This document shows positions 1 to 5,202 of a DNA stretch of 5,202 bases, piece by piece (positions within the stretch are counted from its first letter, which is position 1; each line of letters opens with the position of its first letter). The stretch lies in NCBI GenBank assembly GCA_002362155.1, contig DETN01000081.1, positions 1 to 5,202 of the forward strand, given 5' to 3'. The stretch comes from Lachnospiraceae bacterium UBA3287. Its GTDB lineage: Bacteria > Bacillota > Clostridia > Lachnospirales > Lachnospiraceae. The notes beneath the pieces were generated by a model. That model was not told the DNA's origin. It made no database searches and worked only from the letters and a program-made list of their open reading frames with translations. A program made the translations under genes and the position numbers.

Positions 1-262
1 AGCGGAGGGGATCCGACATCTTTTCATCGTTGTGTCCGAACTGGATAAAGACGAAGTCTCCGGGCTTGGTATAGGCGTCCGCCTGGGCCAGGCGGCCCTG
101 GTCGATAAAGGACTTGGTGGAGCGCCCGTTAATGGCAAAGCTCCTGACGAAAACGTCGTCCTTCAGATACAGGAGCAGTCCCTGGGAAAGGCCTGTCTGG
201 GGCCATGTGGCGATATGGTTGTAGGTTACGGTAGAATCTCCGAGATAAATGATCCGGTCCAT
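1..262 (-). CDS. SGNH/GDSL esterase, rhamnogalacturonan acetylesterase-like (CE12 type), N-terminal part
   Basis: The 87 complete codons visible are the N-terminus; the gene continues beyond the left edge. Seen: the protein opens MDRIIYLGDSTVTYN, so the block I motif GDST with nucleophile Ser10 lies almost at the start, leaving no room for a signal peptide. Block II is INGRSTKSF with the oxyanion-hole Gly46. Block III is QFGHND with Asn78. The order GDST, NGRSTKSF, GHNDEK is the pattern of CE12 rhamnogalacturonan acetylesterases (B. subtilis YesT/RhgT relatives), which remove acetyl groups from pectin backbones. The catalytic Asp-x-x-His block lies outside the window. The ATG at 262 is chosen because GGAGGA (274-279) sits 11 bases upstream and the motif begins directly after it. 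The gene is co-oriented with the sugar transporter, 113 bases behind the second permease, with a terminator-like hairpin between them. It probably deacetylates the imported oligosaccharide in the cytoplasm. An acetylxylan esterase or another carbohydrate esterase is possible. The SGNH assignment is secure; the substrate is inference. Confidence 0.88.
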   Translation of the reverse strand, partial: MDRIIYLGDSTVTYNHIATWPQTGLSQGLLLYLKDDVFVRSFAINGRSTKSFIDQGRLAQADAYTKPGDFVFIQFGHNDEKMSDPLR

Positions 263-302
263 AGATTTCTGTATCCTCCGTCTGTTTTCTTCAGGCTAAA
301 AG

Positions 303-336
303 AATGGGCAGGAAGGCCTGCGCTTTCCTGCCCATT
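303..336 (-). terminator. Terminator-like hairpin between permease and esterase
   Basis: The arms AATGGGCAGGAA (303-314) and TTCCTGCCCATT (325-336) are a perfect 12-bp inverted repeat around a 10-base loop. Read on the minus strand, the stem is followed by CTTTTAGCC, a run of only four T. Read on the plus strand no T-run follows, so the hairpin serves the leftward operon. It starts 39 bases after the stop codon of the second permease and ends 40 bases before the esterase ATG. The short T-run suggests incomplete termination, so that the esterase is made by read-through at a lower level. No separate promoter is obvious in the 40 bases after it. Confidence 0.7.
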
Positions 337-375
337 GAGATTAAATTGATTCAGGCTGTCGGCCCCGGAAAGGAA

Positions 376-1218
376 TTATTCCTTGACGGCACCGGCGTTG
401 ACGCCTGTTACGAAGTACTTCTGCAGGAACGGATATGCTACCATGAAAGGCAGGATCGCACATACGATGGATGCATAGTACAGGGTGTTCTGGGAGACCT
501 TATAGGCCGTTGTAGGTGTATCACCATCCATGATCATGACACGCAGCTGATACTGGAAGTTGACCTGTGTAGGATTGGTGATATAGATCTGGACCGTGCT
601 GTAGTCGTTCCAGATGGTAACGGCGAACATCAGACCGATGGAAGCCAGAGCCGCTTTGGACAGAGGCAGTACCACGCTGGTGAATGTCTTCATAGGGGAG
701 CATCCGTCAAGTTCTGCTGCTTCATACAGAGATCCGGGGATACCTTCGAAGAAGTTCTTCATCAGGACCAGGTTGTAAACGTTCATGCCGTGCTTGACGA
801 CCAGGATCCACATGTTGTCTACCAGCCCTAACTGCTTCATGACCAGGTACTCAGGGATCATGCCGCCCGAGAAGATCATGGTGAAGAGCAGGAAGTAGGA
901 GAACAGGTTTCTGCCGGGCATCTCATACTGGCAGAGAACGTAGCCGCCCAGGGTAGCCATGATCAGACCGATCAGGGTACCGATGATGGTGGTCACTACG
1001 GAGTTGATGAAGGGGCGGGCCAGCTTGGCTGTGCTCATGATGGTCAGGTAGCCTGCGAAGGTAGGATCGCTGGGCCACAGCTGGAACTTGTAAACACCGA
1101 CGGCATTGAAGGAGTCGACCACAACTTTCCAGATGGGGATGATGATAATCAGAGCCAGCAGGATGAATACGATATAGTTGATAACATCAAATAATGTGAG
1201 TTTCTGCTTTTTTCCCAT
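376..1218 (-). CDS. Carbohydrate ABC transporter permease, LplC/YtcP-like (MalG-type, CUT1)
   Basis: Inner-membrane subunit of a CUT1 oligosaccharide importer, 280 residues, about the length usual for LplC/YtcP. Hydrophobic segments are visible near residues 12-32, 71-95, 105-125, 138-155, 188-206 and 247-266, giving the six-helix MalG layout. The cytoplasmic EAA loop that docks on the ATPase is clear: EAAELDG at 166-172 followed by VVLPLSK at 182-188. The C-terminus QKYFVTGVNAGAVKE is the signature ending of this permease branch. The ATG at 1218 has AAGGAGGG six bases upstream, overlapping the stop codon of the preceding permease, so the two are probably translated in a coupled way, which suits equal amounts of two partner subunits. 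It would pair with the permease upstream and take substrate from the lipoprotein. No ATPase gene is visible, as is common in this branch, where MsmX-like ATPases are shared. The family is secure; a pectin-type substrate is inferred from the neighbouring esterase. Confidence 0.95.
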   Translation of the reverse strand: MGKKQKLTLFDVINYIVFILLALIIIIPIWKVVVDSFNAVGVYKFQLWPSDPTFAGYLTIMSTAKLARPFINSVVTTIIGTLIGLIMATLGGYVLCQYEMPGRNLFSYFLLFTMIFSGGMIPEYLVMKQLGLVDNMWILVVKHGMNVYNLVLMKNFFEGIPGSLYEAAELDGCSPMKTFTSVVLPLSKAALASIGLMFAVTIWNDYSTVQIYITNPTQVNFQYQLRVMIMDGDTPTTAYKVSQNTLYYASIVCAILPFMVAYPFLQKYFVTGVNAGAVKE

Positions 1219-1224
1219 TGCTGT

Positions 1225-1233
1225 CCCTCCTTA
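1225..1233 (-). promoter_or_regulatory. Ribosome binding site fused with the stop codon of the preceding gene
   Basis: On the minus strand TAAGGAGGG contains both the TAA stop of the first permease (1231-1233) and the Shine-Dalgarno sequence AAGGAGGG (1225-1232) of the second, with six bases (1219-1224) before its ATG. A ribosome ending the first gene sits on the start site of the second, which supports translational coupling and fixes the ATG at 1218 as the start. Confidence 0.85.
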
Positions 1234-2172
1234 AATGATGCCGCGTCCGCGAACCTTCTTACTGGCAATGTCGCTGGCAAGCATCAGTACGCAGCCGACC
1301 AGGGACTTGAACAGACCGACAGCCGTTGTGTAGCCGTAGTCAGGGATGGCAGTAAGGAATGTCTTGCGGTAGATGTATGTGGAAATAACATCGGATACTT
1401 CAAGGACACGGGAGTTGTACAGAACGAAAACAGGCTCAAAGATGTTCAGAACCTTGGCCAGGTTCAGGATCAGCACGATGATGATGGTGTTGGACAGAGC
1501 AGGGAAGGTGATGTAACGGATCCTCTGCAGTCTGGTGGCACCGTCGATGCTGGCCGCTTCATACTGTTCTGTATTGATACCGGACAGGGTCGCGAAGAAG
1601 ATGACCGTGCCCCAGCCGGTCTCCTTCCACAGGTTGATCAGGTAGAAGATAGGCCGCCACATCGTTTTGGAATGCAGGAAGTCTATGCTCTTTGTGATGA
1701 TTCCCATGGACTTTAAGGTCTCGTTTACGAAACCGGTGGAGGAAGTAGACAGGAACAGGGTAAAGATCGCTGCTACCACCGCGTAGGACATGAAGTGAGG
1801 CAGATAGATAACTGTCTGGATGAACTTCTTGCAGATCATGCTGGTCATTTCATTCAGGAAGATGGAAATGATAACAGCAACGAAGGTGTTCAGGAGCAGC
1901 TTTACGATGGAAATGATCAGTGTGTTCCTGAAGGAGCTCCAGAATTCCTTCTCTTTGAACAGCTGCGTAAAGTTGTCAAGACCTACGAAGTGGATATCAC
2001 GGAGCTTATAGCTGTAGAAAGAGTAACGGACGCCAAGCATGGGCCAGTAGTAAATGATCAGAACGAAGATGAAAACAGGAAGGGCCATCAGATAGAAGCC
2101 TCTGTAGTTCCACATTCTGAGCTTTAAAGGTTTTTTATGAACAACCGGAGTTGTATCTTGATTATTGCTCAT
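1231..2172 (-). CDS. Carbohydrate ABC transporter permease, LplB/YteP-like (MalF-type, CUT1)
   Basis: Inner-membrane subunit of the same CUT1 importer, 313 residues, in the usual range for LplB/YteP. A basic cytoplasmic N-terminus (HKKPLKLRMWNYRG) is followed by the first helix (about 26-45) and the family hallmark YWPMLGVRYSFYSYKL at 42-57. Further hydrophobic segments lie near 84-106, 118-141, 176-197, 227-249 and 280-301. The EAA loop, which contacts the ATPase, reads EAASIDGATRLQRIRYITFP at 205-224. The C-terminus is basic (SKKVRGRGII), as expected for a cytoplasmic tail. The ATG at 2172 is supported by AAAGGAA (2181-2187) eight bases upstream. This ribosome site is weaker than those of the binding protein and of the second permease. 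The gene lies 123 bases behind the binding-protein gene with a stem-loop in that gap, and 12 bases ahead of the second permease. The family call is secure; the transported sugar cannot be read from a permease sequence. Confidence 0.95.
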   Translation of the reverse strand: MSNNQDTTPVVHKKPLKLRMWNYRGFYLMALPVFIFVLIIYYWPMLGVRYSFYSYKLRDIHFVGLDNFTQLFKEKEFWSSFRNTLIISIVKLLLNTFVAVIISIFLNEMTSMICKKFIQTVIYLPHFMSYAVVAAIFTLFLSTSSTGFVNETLKSMGIITKSIDFLHSKTMWRPIFYLINLWKETGWGTVIFFATLSGINTEQYEAASIDGATRLQRIRYITFPALSNTIIIVLILNLAKVLNIFEPVFVLYNSRVLEVSDVISTYIYRKTFLTAIPDYGYTTAVGLFKSLVGCVLMLASDIASKKVRGRGII

Positions 2173-2227
2173 TTAATTGATTCCTTTCATAGATTTTCCC
2201 ATTCTCCGGAGTCTCCTCCGCAGGATG

Positions 2228-2257
2228 GGCGCCCTGCCCGGGTTGGGACAGGGCGCC
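2228..2257 (-). promoter_or_regulatory. GC-rich intercistronic stem-loop after the binding-protein gene
   Basis: GGCGCCCTG (2228-2236) and CAGGGCGCC (2249-2257) form a perfect 9-bp stem. CCC (2237-2239) and GGG (2245-2247) can extend it past a one-base bulge. Neither strand shows a T-run after the stem, so a classic intrinsic terminator is not supported. The structure starts 38 bases past the stop codon of the binding-protein gene on the minus strand. In comparable operons such a hairpin protects the 3' end of the binding-protein message after processing, so the lipoprotein is made in excess over the permeases. That role is inference here. Confidence 0.65.
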
Positions 2258-2295
2258 TCCCCACACAATTATGAACGGAACGGAACTTTTTTTAC

Positions 2296-3957
2296 TTATT
2301 CTGCTGCGCTGTTCAGCTCTTCAAGGATGGTTGCGCAGACATCGCCGTACTGCTCTGTGTACTGGGCAACTGCTTCTTCGGGAGTGATCTCGCCGACGAC
2401 TGCCATGTTGACCAGCTGAGTCTTTGTGGAAACAAGGTCTGCTTCGACACCGGACAGAGTCTCGGAGGAAGCGGCTGCAGGAGCGTCTACAGCGTTCTCA
2501 AGGAAGAAGTTGTTGCCTTCGGTTACCAGCGGATCGTCGGAAACATAGCCGTTGGTCAGAGGAGCGATAACAAGGACTGCATCCAGATGGTTCTTCTTCC
2601 AGATGGTGTTGGGGTCGTTAGGGGACTGCTTCAGATGGAACTGGCCTTCTTCATAGGTGTAGGAAGCTTCGTTCTCTGTGCCTTCGTTGGTCTTGAATTC
2701 TTCAGCCTTTGTGGACCAGTGAACATCCTCTGCGCCGTATGTCCACAGAGTCTGGACCTTGTCGCCGTCCAGCATGGTCTCGAACAGTGCATCGAAGATA
2801 GCCTGCTCACGGGCATCGTCGCCGTCGCCGTCGTCTGTGATGACCCAGACGGGAGCTTCACGGTTGAGGTAGCCGCCCCATGTATCCTTGATCTCCTGGA
2901 TGGGAGGAAGCTGTACCAGAGTCTCCTGAGAGCCGTCAGCCTTCTTGACTTCGTTCTTTACAAGGTTGTCGGACAGAGTTCTGAGCCATGTGCCTGCCCA
3001 GTAAGTGAAAGCGCCTTCGGAAGTGGTCTGGTCGTTGGAGAAGAACTTCTCACGGGCCTGCTTTGTGCCGGCTTCTTCGGTATCGGGATCGATGATGCCG
3101 TCAGCATAAGCCTGGTGCAGTCTTGCCAGTGCGTCGATGGTAGCCTGCTCTGTGAAGCCGTCTACCCATGTGCCGTCCTTCTGATAGAAGGACGGATATG
3201 CGCCCTGCCAGAACTCGGGCATGTAGTTGATGAAAGGAGCCTCATCCAGCTTGCCGAAGCCTGCTGCGATGACACCGTAGGTGCCGCCTGCGCCGTTGCC
3301 GTCGGGATCGTTCTCGGTGAATGCCTTCAGAAGTGCATAGTAGTCATCGAAAGTCTTGATGTCGTCGATGGTCTTGCCTGCTGCATCCAGCCAGCCCTGC
3401 TTGATATAGGTAACGCAGCCGTTGCCGTATGTGGGAGCAAAGCCGTACTGAGCGCCGTCGGGTGTGCGGATGTTTTCGTTGACCTGAGGGAAGTTGACGC
3501 GGCTCTGGAATTCTGCGTTGTCATAAGCGGATGCAAGGTTCCAGAGAAGGCCGGTGGTCTGGTACTGTCTCAGCATGGTAGCGGACATGATCAGAGCATC
3601 GGGGTAGCCGGCATCGCCGGGCTGACCGGTGGTAAGGGTCCTGGAAACAGTACCGGAATAGTCACTGTGATCCAGCTGGGTGATGTTGAGTGTGATGGGA
3701 TGGCCGAGCTTCTCGCCGACTGCTTCTTCCCACTGTGCCTTGAATTCGGCCTGGCCTGCATCTACGGTTGCGGTAACGGTACCGTCAACGATGATGTTGA
3801 TGCTGTTGAGCTGTCCGTCAACAAAGCCTGCGCTGCTGCCGGATCCGGATCCGCTGGAACCGCCCTCGGCAGCTCCGCCGCCACCGCCGCCGCAGCCTGC
3901 CAGAAGACCGACTGCCATGACAGAGCAAAGAATAAGTGATACTAATTTCTTCTTCAT
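2296..3957 (-). CDS. Extracellular solute-binding lipoprotein of a sugar ABC transporter (LplA/YtcQ-like)
   Basis: Membrane-anchored receptor that captures the sugar for the two permeases, 553 residues, somewhat longer than the roughly 500 of LplA/YtcQ. The N-terminus is a lipoprotein signal: MKKK, a hydrophobic stretch, then the lipobox LLAGC with the lipid-modified Cys22. A flexible Gly/Ser linker (residues 23-44, six Gly in a row at the start) follows. The mature part has the family pattern TPDGAQYGFAPTYG (165-178), a WLDAAGKTIDDIKTFDDYYALLK-type helix (189-211) and DPDGNGAGGTYG (217-228), an acidic turn common in this family that may bind calcium. DDGDGDDAR (375-383) is a second acidic stretch. 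The C-terminus ends with TPEEAVAQYTEQYGD, also typical. The ATG at 3957 has AAGGAGGAG (3962-3970) four bases upstream, the strongest ribosome site here, fitting high expression. Arg codons are AGA, CGT and CGC with no CGG among those checked, which also suits high expression. It is first in the operon, behind a cre site. The ligand, perhaps a pectin-derived oligosaccharide, is inferred only from context. Confidence 0.95.
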   Translation of the reverse strand: MKKKLVSLILCSVMAVGLLAGCGGGGGGAAEGGSSGSGSGSSAGFVDGQLNSINIIVDGTVTATVDAGQAEFKAQWEEAVGEKLGHPITLNITQLDHSDYSGTVSRTLTTGQPGDAGYPDALIMSATMLRQYQTTGLLWNLASAYDNAEFQSRVNFPQVNENIRTPDGAQYGFAPTYGNGCVTYIKQGWLDAAGKTIDDIKTFDDYYALLKAFTENDPDGNGAGGTYGVIAAGFGKLDEAPFINYMPEFWQGAYPSFYQKDGTWVDGFTEQATIDALARLHQAYADGIIDPDTEEAGTKQAREKFFSNDQTTSEGAFTYWAGTWLRTLSDNLVKNEVKKADGSQETLVQLPPIQEIKDTWGGYLNREAPVWVITDDGDGDDAREQAIFDALFETMLDGDKVQTLWTYGAEDVHWSTKAEEFKTNEGTENEASYTYEEGQFHLKQSPNDPNTIWKKNHLDAVLVIAPLTNGYVSDDPLVTEGNNFFLENAVDAPAAASSETLSGVEADLVSTKTQLVNMAVVGEITPEEAVAQYTEQYGDVCATILEELNSAAE

Positions 3958-3961
3958 ACTA

Positions 3962-3970
3962 CTCCTCCTT
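3962..3970 (-). promoter_or_regulatory. Strong ribosome binding site of the binding-protein gene
   Basis: On the minus strand AAGGAGGAG ends four bases before the ATG at 3957; its GGAGG core lies at 3964-3968. It is close to a full anti-Shine-Dalgarno match and fixes the start directly in front of the lipoprotein signal peptide. Confidence 0.85.
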
Positions 3971-4006
3971 GGTTTAGGTTGTGTAAAGTGACTGAAAAAT
4001 GCGCGG

Positions 4007-4020
4007 TGTAAGCGCTTACA
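4007..4020. promoter_or_regulatory. cre site (CcpA operator)
   Basis: TGTAAGCGCTTACA is a perfect 14-bp palindrome and an exact match to the known catabolite-responsive element pattern TGTAANCGNTNACA. It lies 50 bases upstream of the binding-protein ATG and just downstream of the best candidate minus-strand promoter, at about +8 to +21 of the inferred start of transcription. CcpA bound there would block the operon when glucose or another preferred sugar is present. The site is about 150 bases upstream of the plus-strand -10 box, so direct control of the divergent gene is less likely. Another LacI-family regulator with a similar operator remains possible. Confidence 0.88.
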
Positions 4021-4034
4021 ATTTTCACATACTT

Positions 4035-4063
4035 AATATACCATTATTATGACAACTCTACAA
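4035..4063 (-). promoter_or_regulatory. Candidate sigma-A promoter of the transporter operon
   Basis: Read on the minus strand: TTGTAG (4058-4063) as -35, a 17-base spacer, then TATATT (4035-4040) as -10, five of six consensus bases. The -35 keeps only TTG. Transcription would start near 4028, giving a leader of about 70 bases with the cre site just inside it. An alternative is the perfect TATAAT at 4070-4075 on the same strand, but its -35 position (AATTAT) is poor. The surrounding AT-rich stretch makes a promoter here likely; which of the two is used is uncertain. Confidence 0.5.
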
Positions 4064-4151
4064 CTGGAAATTATACACAACATTTACCGGGCATAATTCT
4101 TAAGTTTTTGGGATATTTCACGAAGAAACCCGGCCTTTTGGCCGTGGACGG

Positions 4152-4180
4152 TCCTTAAGTGCCGTAAAAGATGCTATAAT
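4152..4180 (+). promoter_or_regulatory. Extended -10 promoter of the serine hydrolase gene
   Basis: TGCTATAAT (4172-4180) is a perfect TATAAT preceded by the TGn extension. The -35 position at 17-base spacing is TCCTTA, a poor match, which the extended -10 can make up for. Transcription would start near 4187, about 50 bases before the hydrolase ATG. The -35 region overlaps the palindrome CTTAAG (4154-4159). Confidence 0.65.
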
Positions 4181-4236
4181 GGCCCTGTAAGGTCAGGAAA
4201 TGTGCACTATGCTTTCCGGTTCAGAAAAGGAGATCC

Positions 4237-5202
4237 ATGAACAGTACGCCCCTTTTTTCCTGTAAGGGCTTTCCCTTTCCCATGCACAGCGTCCTTGTCT
4301 GGCAGCAGGGAAAGGTCCTGCAGGAGGAGTATTTCGCTCCCTTTACCTCTTCTTCCCTCCACCGCATGTTCTCTGTCACCAAATCCTTCGCGGCCCTCTC
4401 CGTATGCGGCCTGATGGCGGAGGGAAAGATCCGTCCGGAGGATCGGATCGCATCCTTCTTTCCGGAGTATCTTCCCCCGGATCCCCATCCTTATCTGACG
4501 GACATGACCGTCGCCGACATGCTCTCCATGAGGACCTGCCACGCCCAGACCACCTACAAGGCCGACATGACAAAGGACTGGACAGAGTCCTTCTTCCGGA
4601 CTGCCCCGGACCACCGTCCCGGACAGATCTTCAAGTATGACACCTCCTCGGCCCATACCCTGTCCGCCCTGGTAAAAAAGCTCTCCGGCACGGGCATGCT
4701 GGACTATCTGCGCTCTCTGTACCTGGACCGCCTGGGCTTTTCCCGGGAGGCCCATATCCTGAAGGATCCCTTCGGGATCGAAATGGGGGGATCCGGCCTT
4801 GTGTGCTCTCCAGGTGACCTTCTGGCCGCGGCCCGTCTCCTTCTTTCCTTTTATAAAGGCACCTGGAAGGAAGACTTCGGAGAGGTCCTGCTTACGGGCA
4901 AGGGGGCCCGGGACCAGGCCTTCTTTGACCGCTATGCCGGCCTTGTCAGGACCTGCATGACCTTCCACGCCTCCACCCTCCATGAGGGGAAGACCCTGGA
5001 CGAGTGCCAGGGCTACGGCTGGCAGTTCTGGATGGTCCGGGGCGGGATCGCCATGTACGGCATGGGGGGCCAGTATGTCCTCTTCTATCCGGACCTGGAT
5101 CTGATCGTGGTCACCACGGCGGATACCCAGGCCGTTCAGGGGGGCACCCAGTATATCCTGGACGAAGCTTACCGGCTCAGCCAGTCCCTGCGCCGCACAG
5201 AG
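4237..5202 (+). CDS. Serine hydrolase of the beta-lactamase class C / EstB-like family, C-terminus cut by window edge
   Basis: 322 codons stay open to the last base, so the end of the gene is outside the window. Seen: no signal peptide or membrane segment, so the enzyme should be cytoplasmic. The family motifs occur in order: Ser46-Val-Thr-Lys49 in MFSVTKSFAAL (the SxxK nucleophile and base), Tyr134 in KYDTSSAH at the position of the second (YxN-type) motif, and YGMGGQ (274-279) at the position of the third motif, where beta-lactamases have KTG. GGSGLVCSPGDL (184-195) is also typical of the family. These enzymes hydrolyse esters or amides; the non-standard third motif argues against a true beta-lactamase and for an esterase. 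The start is supported by AAGGAG (4227-4232) four bases upstream; the next ATG (4282) has no ribosome site. It is transcribed away from the sugar transporter from its own extended -10 promoter. Of 17 Arg codons six are CGG, unlike the binding-protein gene, probably from lower expression. A role in removing ester groups from the imported sugar is inference; peptidase or unrelated esterase activity cannot be excluded. Confidence 0.9.
   Translation, partial: MNSTPLFSCKGFPFPMHSVLVWQQGKVLQEEYFAPFTSSSLHRMFSVTKSFAALSVCGLMAEGKIRPEDRIASFFPEYLPPDPHPYLTDMTVADMLSMRTCHAQTTYKADMTKDWTESFFRTAPDHRPGQIFKYDTSSAHTLSALVKKLSGTGMLDYLRSLYLDRLGFSREAHILKDPFGIEMGGSGLVCSPGDLLAAARLLLSFYKGTWKEDFGEVLLTGKGARDQAFFDRYAGLVRTCMTFHASTLHEGKTLDECQGYGWQFWMVRGGIAMYGMGGQYVLFYPDLDLIVVTTADTQAVQGGTQYILDEAYRLSQSLRRTE

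Noticed and set aside
32..349. 105-codon plus-strand frame opposite the esterase
   Set aside because: It is antisense to a gene with clear GDST, GRSTKS and GHND motifs, and it crosses the hairpin.
304..831. 175-codon plus-strand frame opposite the second permease
   Set aside because: It starts inside the terminator-like hairpin and runs antisense to a permease with intact EAA loop and C-terminal signature. No ribosome site or family resemblance is seen.
2587..3939. 450-codon open frame on the plus strand opposite the binding-protein gene
   Set aside because: It lies entirely within the antisense of a clear lipoprotein gene. Its translation is Cys/Val-rich with no recognisable domain, and no ribosome site stands before its start. 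It is a by-product of the codon bias on the other strand.
4131..4144. Small hairpin CGGCC-TTTT-GGCCG in the divergent intergenic region
   Set aside because: The stem is only five base pairs and no gene ends toward it on either strand, so a terminator makes no sense here. A regulator site cannot be argued from this alone.
4099..4159. Two CTTAAG palindromes (4099-4104 and 4154-4159), 55 bases apart
   Set aside because: Six-base palindromes are expected by chance in AT-rich intergenic DNA, and the flanking bases are not alike, so a shared operator is not supported.
4200..4265. 21-codon frame overlapping the start of the serine hydrolase (MCTMLSGSEKEIHEQYAPFFL)
   Set aside because: Its only ribosome-like sequence is one to two bases from the ATG, too close to work well, and the peptide has no recognisable character. 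Probably chance.
4207..4983. 258-codon open frame on the minus strand opposite the serine hydrolase
   Set aside because: The plus-strand frame has all the catalytic motifs of a known family in order and a good ribosome site. The antisense product is Gly/Arg/His-rich without any recognisable motif.

Overview
The window looks like a piece of a Gram-positive chromosome of moderate GC content, most likely a gut or rumen Clostridia of the Lachnospiraceae type. This is an inference from the strong AAGGAGG ribosome sites, the poly-Gly/Ser linker behind the lipobox of the binding protein, a perfect CcpA-type cre site, and the LplA/LplB/LplC-like transporter without its own ATPase. No rRNA, tRNA, CRISPR array, insertion sequence or phage gene was seen.

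Layout. From about 3957 down to 1, four genes run on the minus strand in this order: a 553-residue sugar-binding lipoprotein (2296-3957), an LplB/YteP-like permease (1231-2172), an LplC/YtcP-like permease (376-1218) and the start of an SGNH esterase of the rhamnogalacturonan-acetylesterase type (1-262, cut by the window edge). A stem-loop without a T-run lies between the binding protein and the first permease. A terminator-like hairpin with a short T-run lies between the second permease and the esterase. On the plus strand, a divergent gene (4237-5202, cut by the right edge, open through its last base) encodes a class C beta-lactamase-fold serine hydrolase without a signal peptide. The 279-base divergent intergenic region holds a 14-bp perfect cre palindrome, a candidate minus-strand promoter and a plus-strand extended -10 promoter.

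How it works together (inference). The lipoprotein captures an oligosaccharide outside the membrane, and the two permeases form the channel, powered by a shared MsmX-type ATPase encoded elsewhere. The esterase has no signal peptide, so it would act on the substrate after import. The closest known parallel is the Bacillus subtilis uptake of pectin or rhamnogalacturonan fragments by YtcQ-YtcP-YteP, together with CE12 acetylesterases such as YesT and RhgT. The divergent serine hydrolase could be a second cytoplasmic esterase acting on the same substrate, but its substrate cannot be read from the sequence. The cre site implies shut-off when preferred sugars are present.

Overall this is a recognisable carbohydrate-utilisation locus. 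I see no evidence of a wholly new kind of system. The points of most interest are the pairing of two unrelated cytoplasmic esterase-type hydrolases with one transporter, and the hairpins that probably set the level of each gene in the operon.
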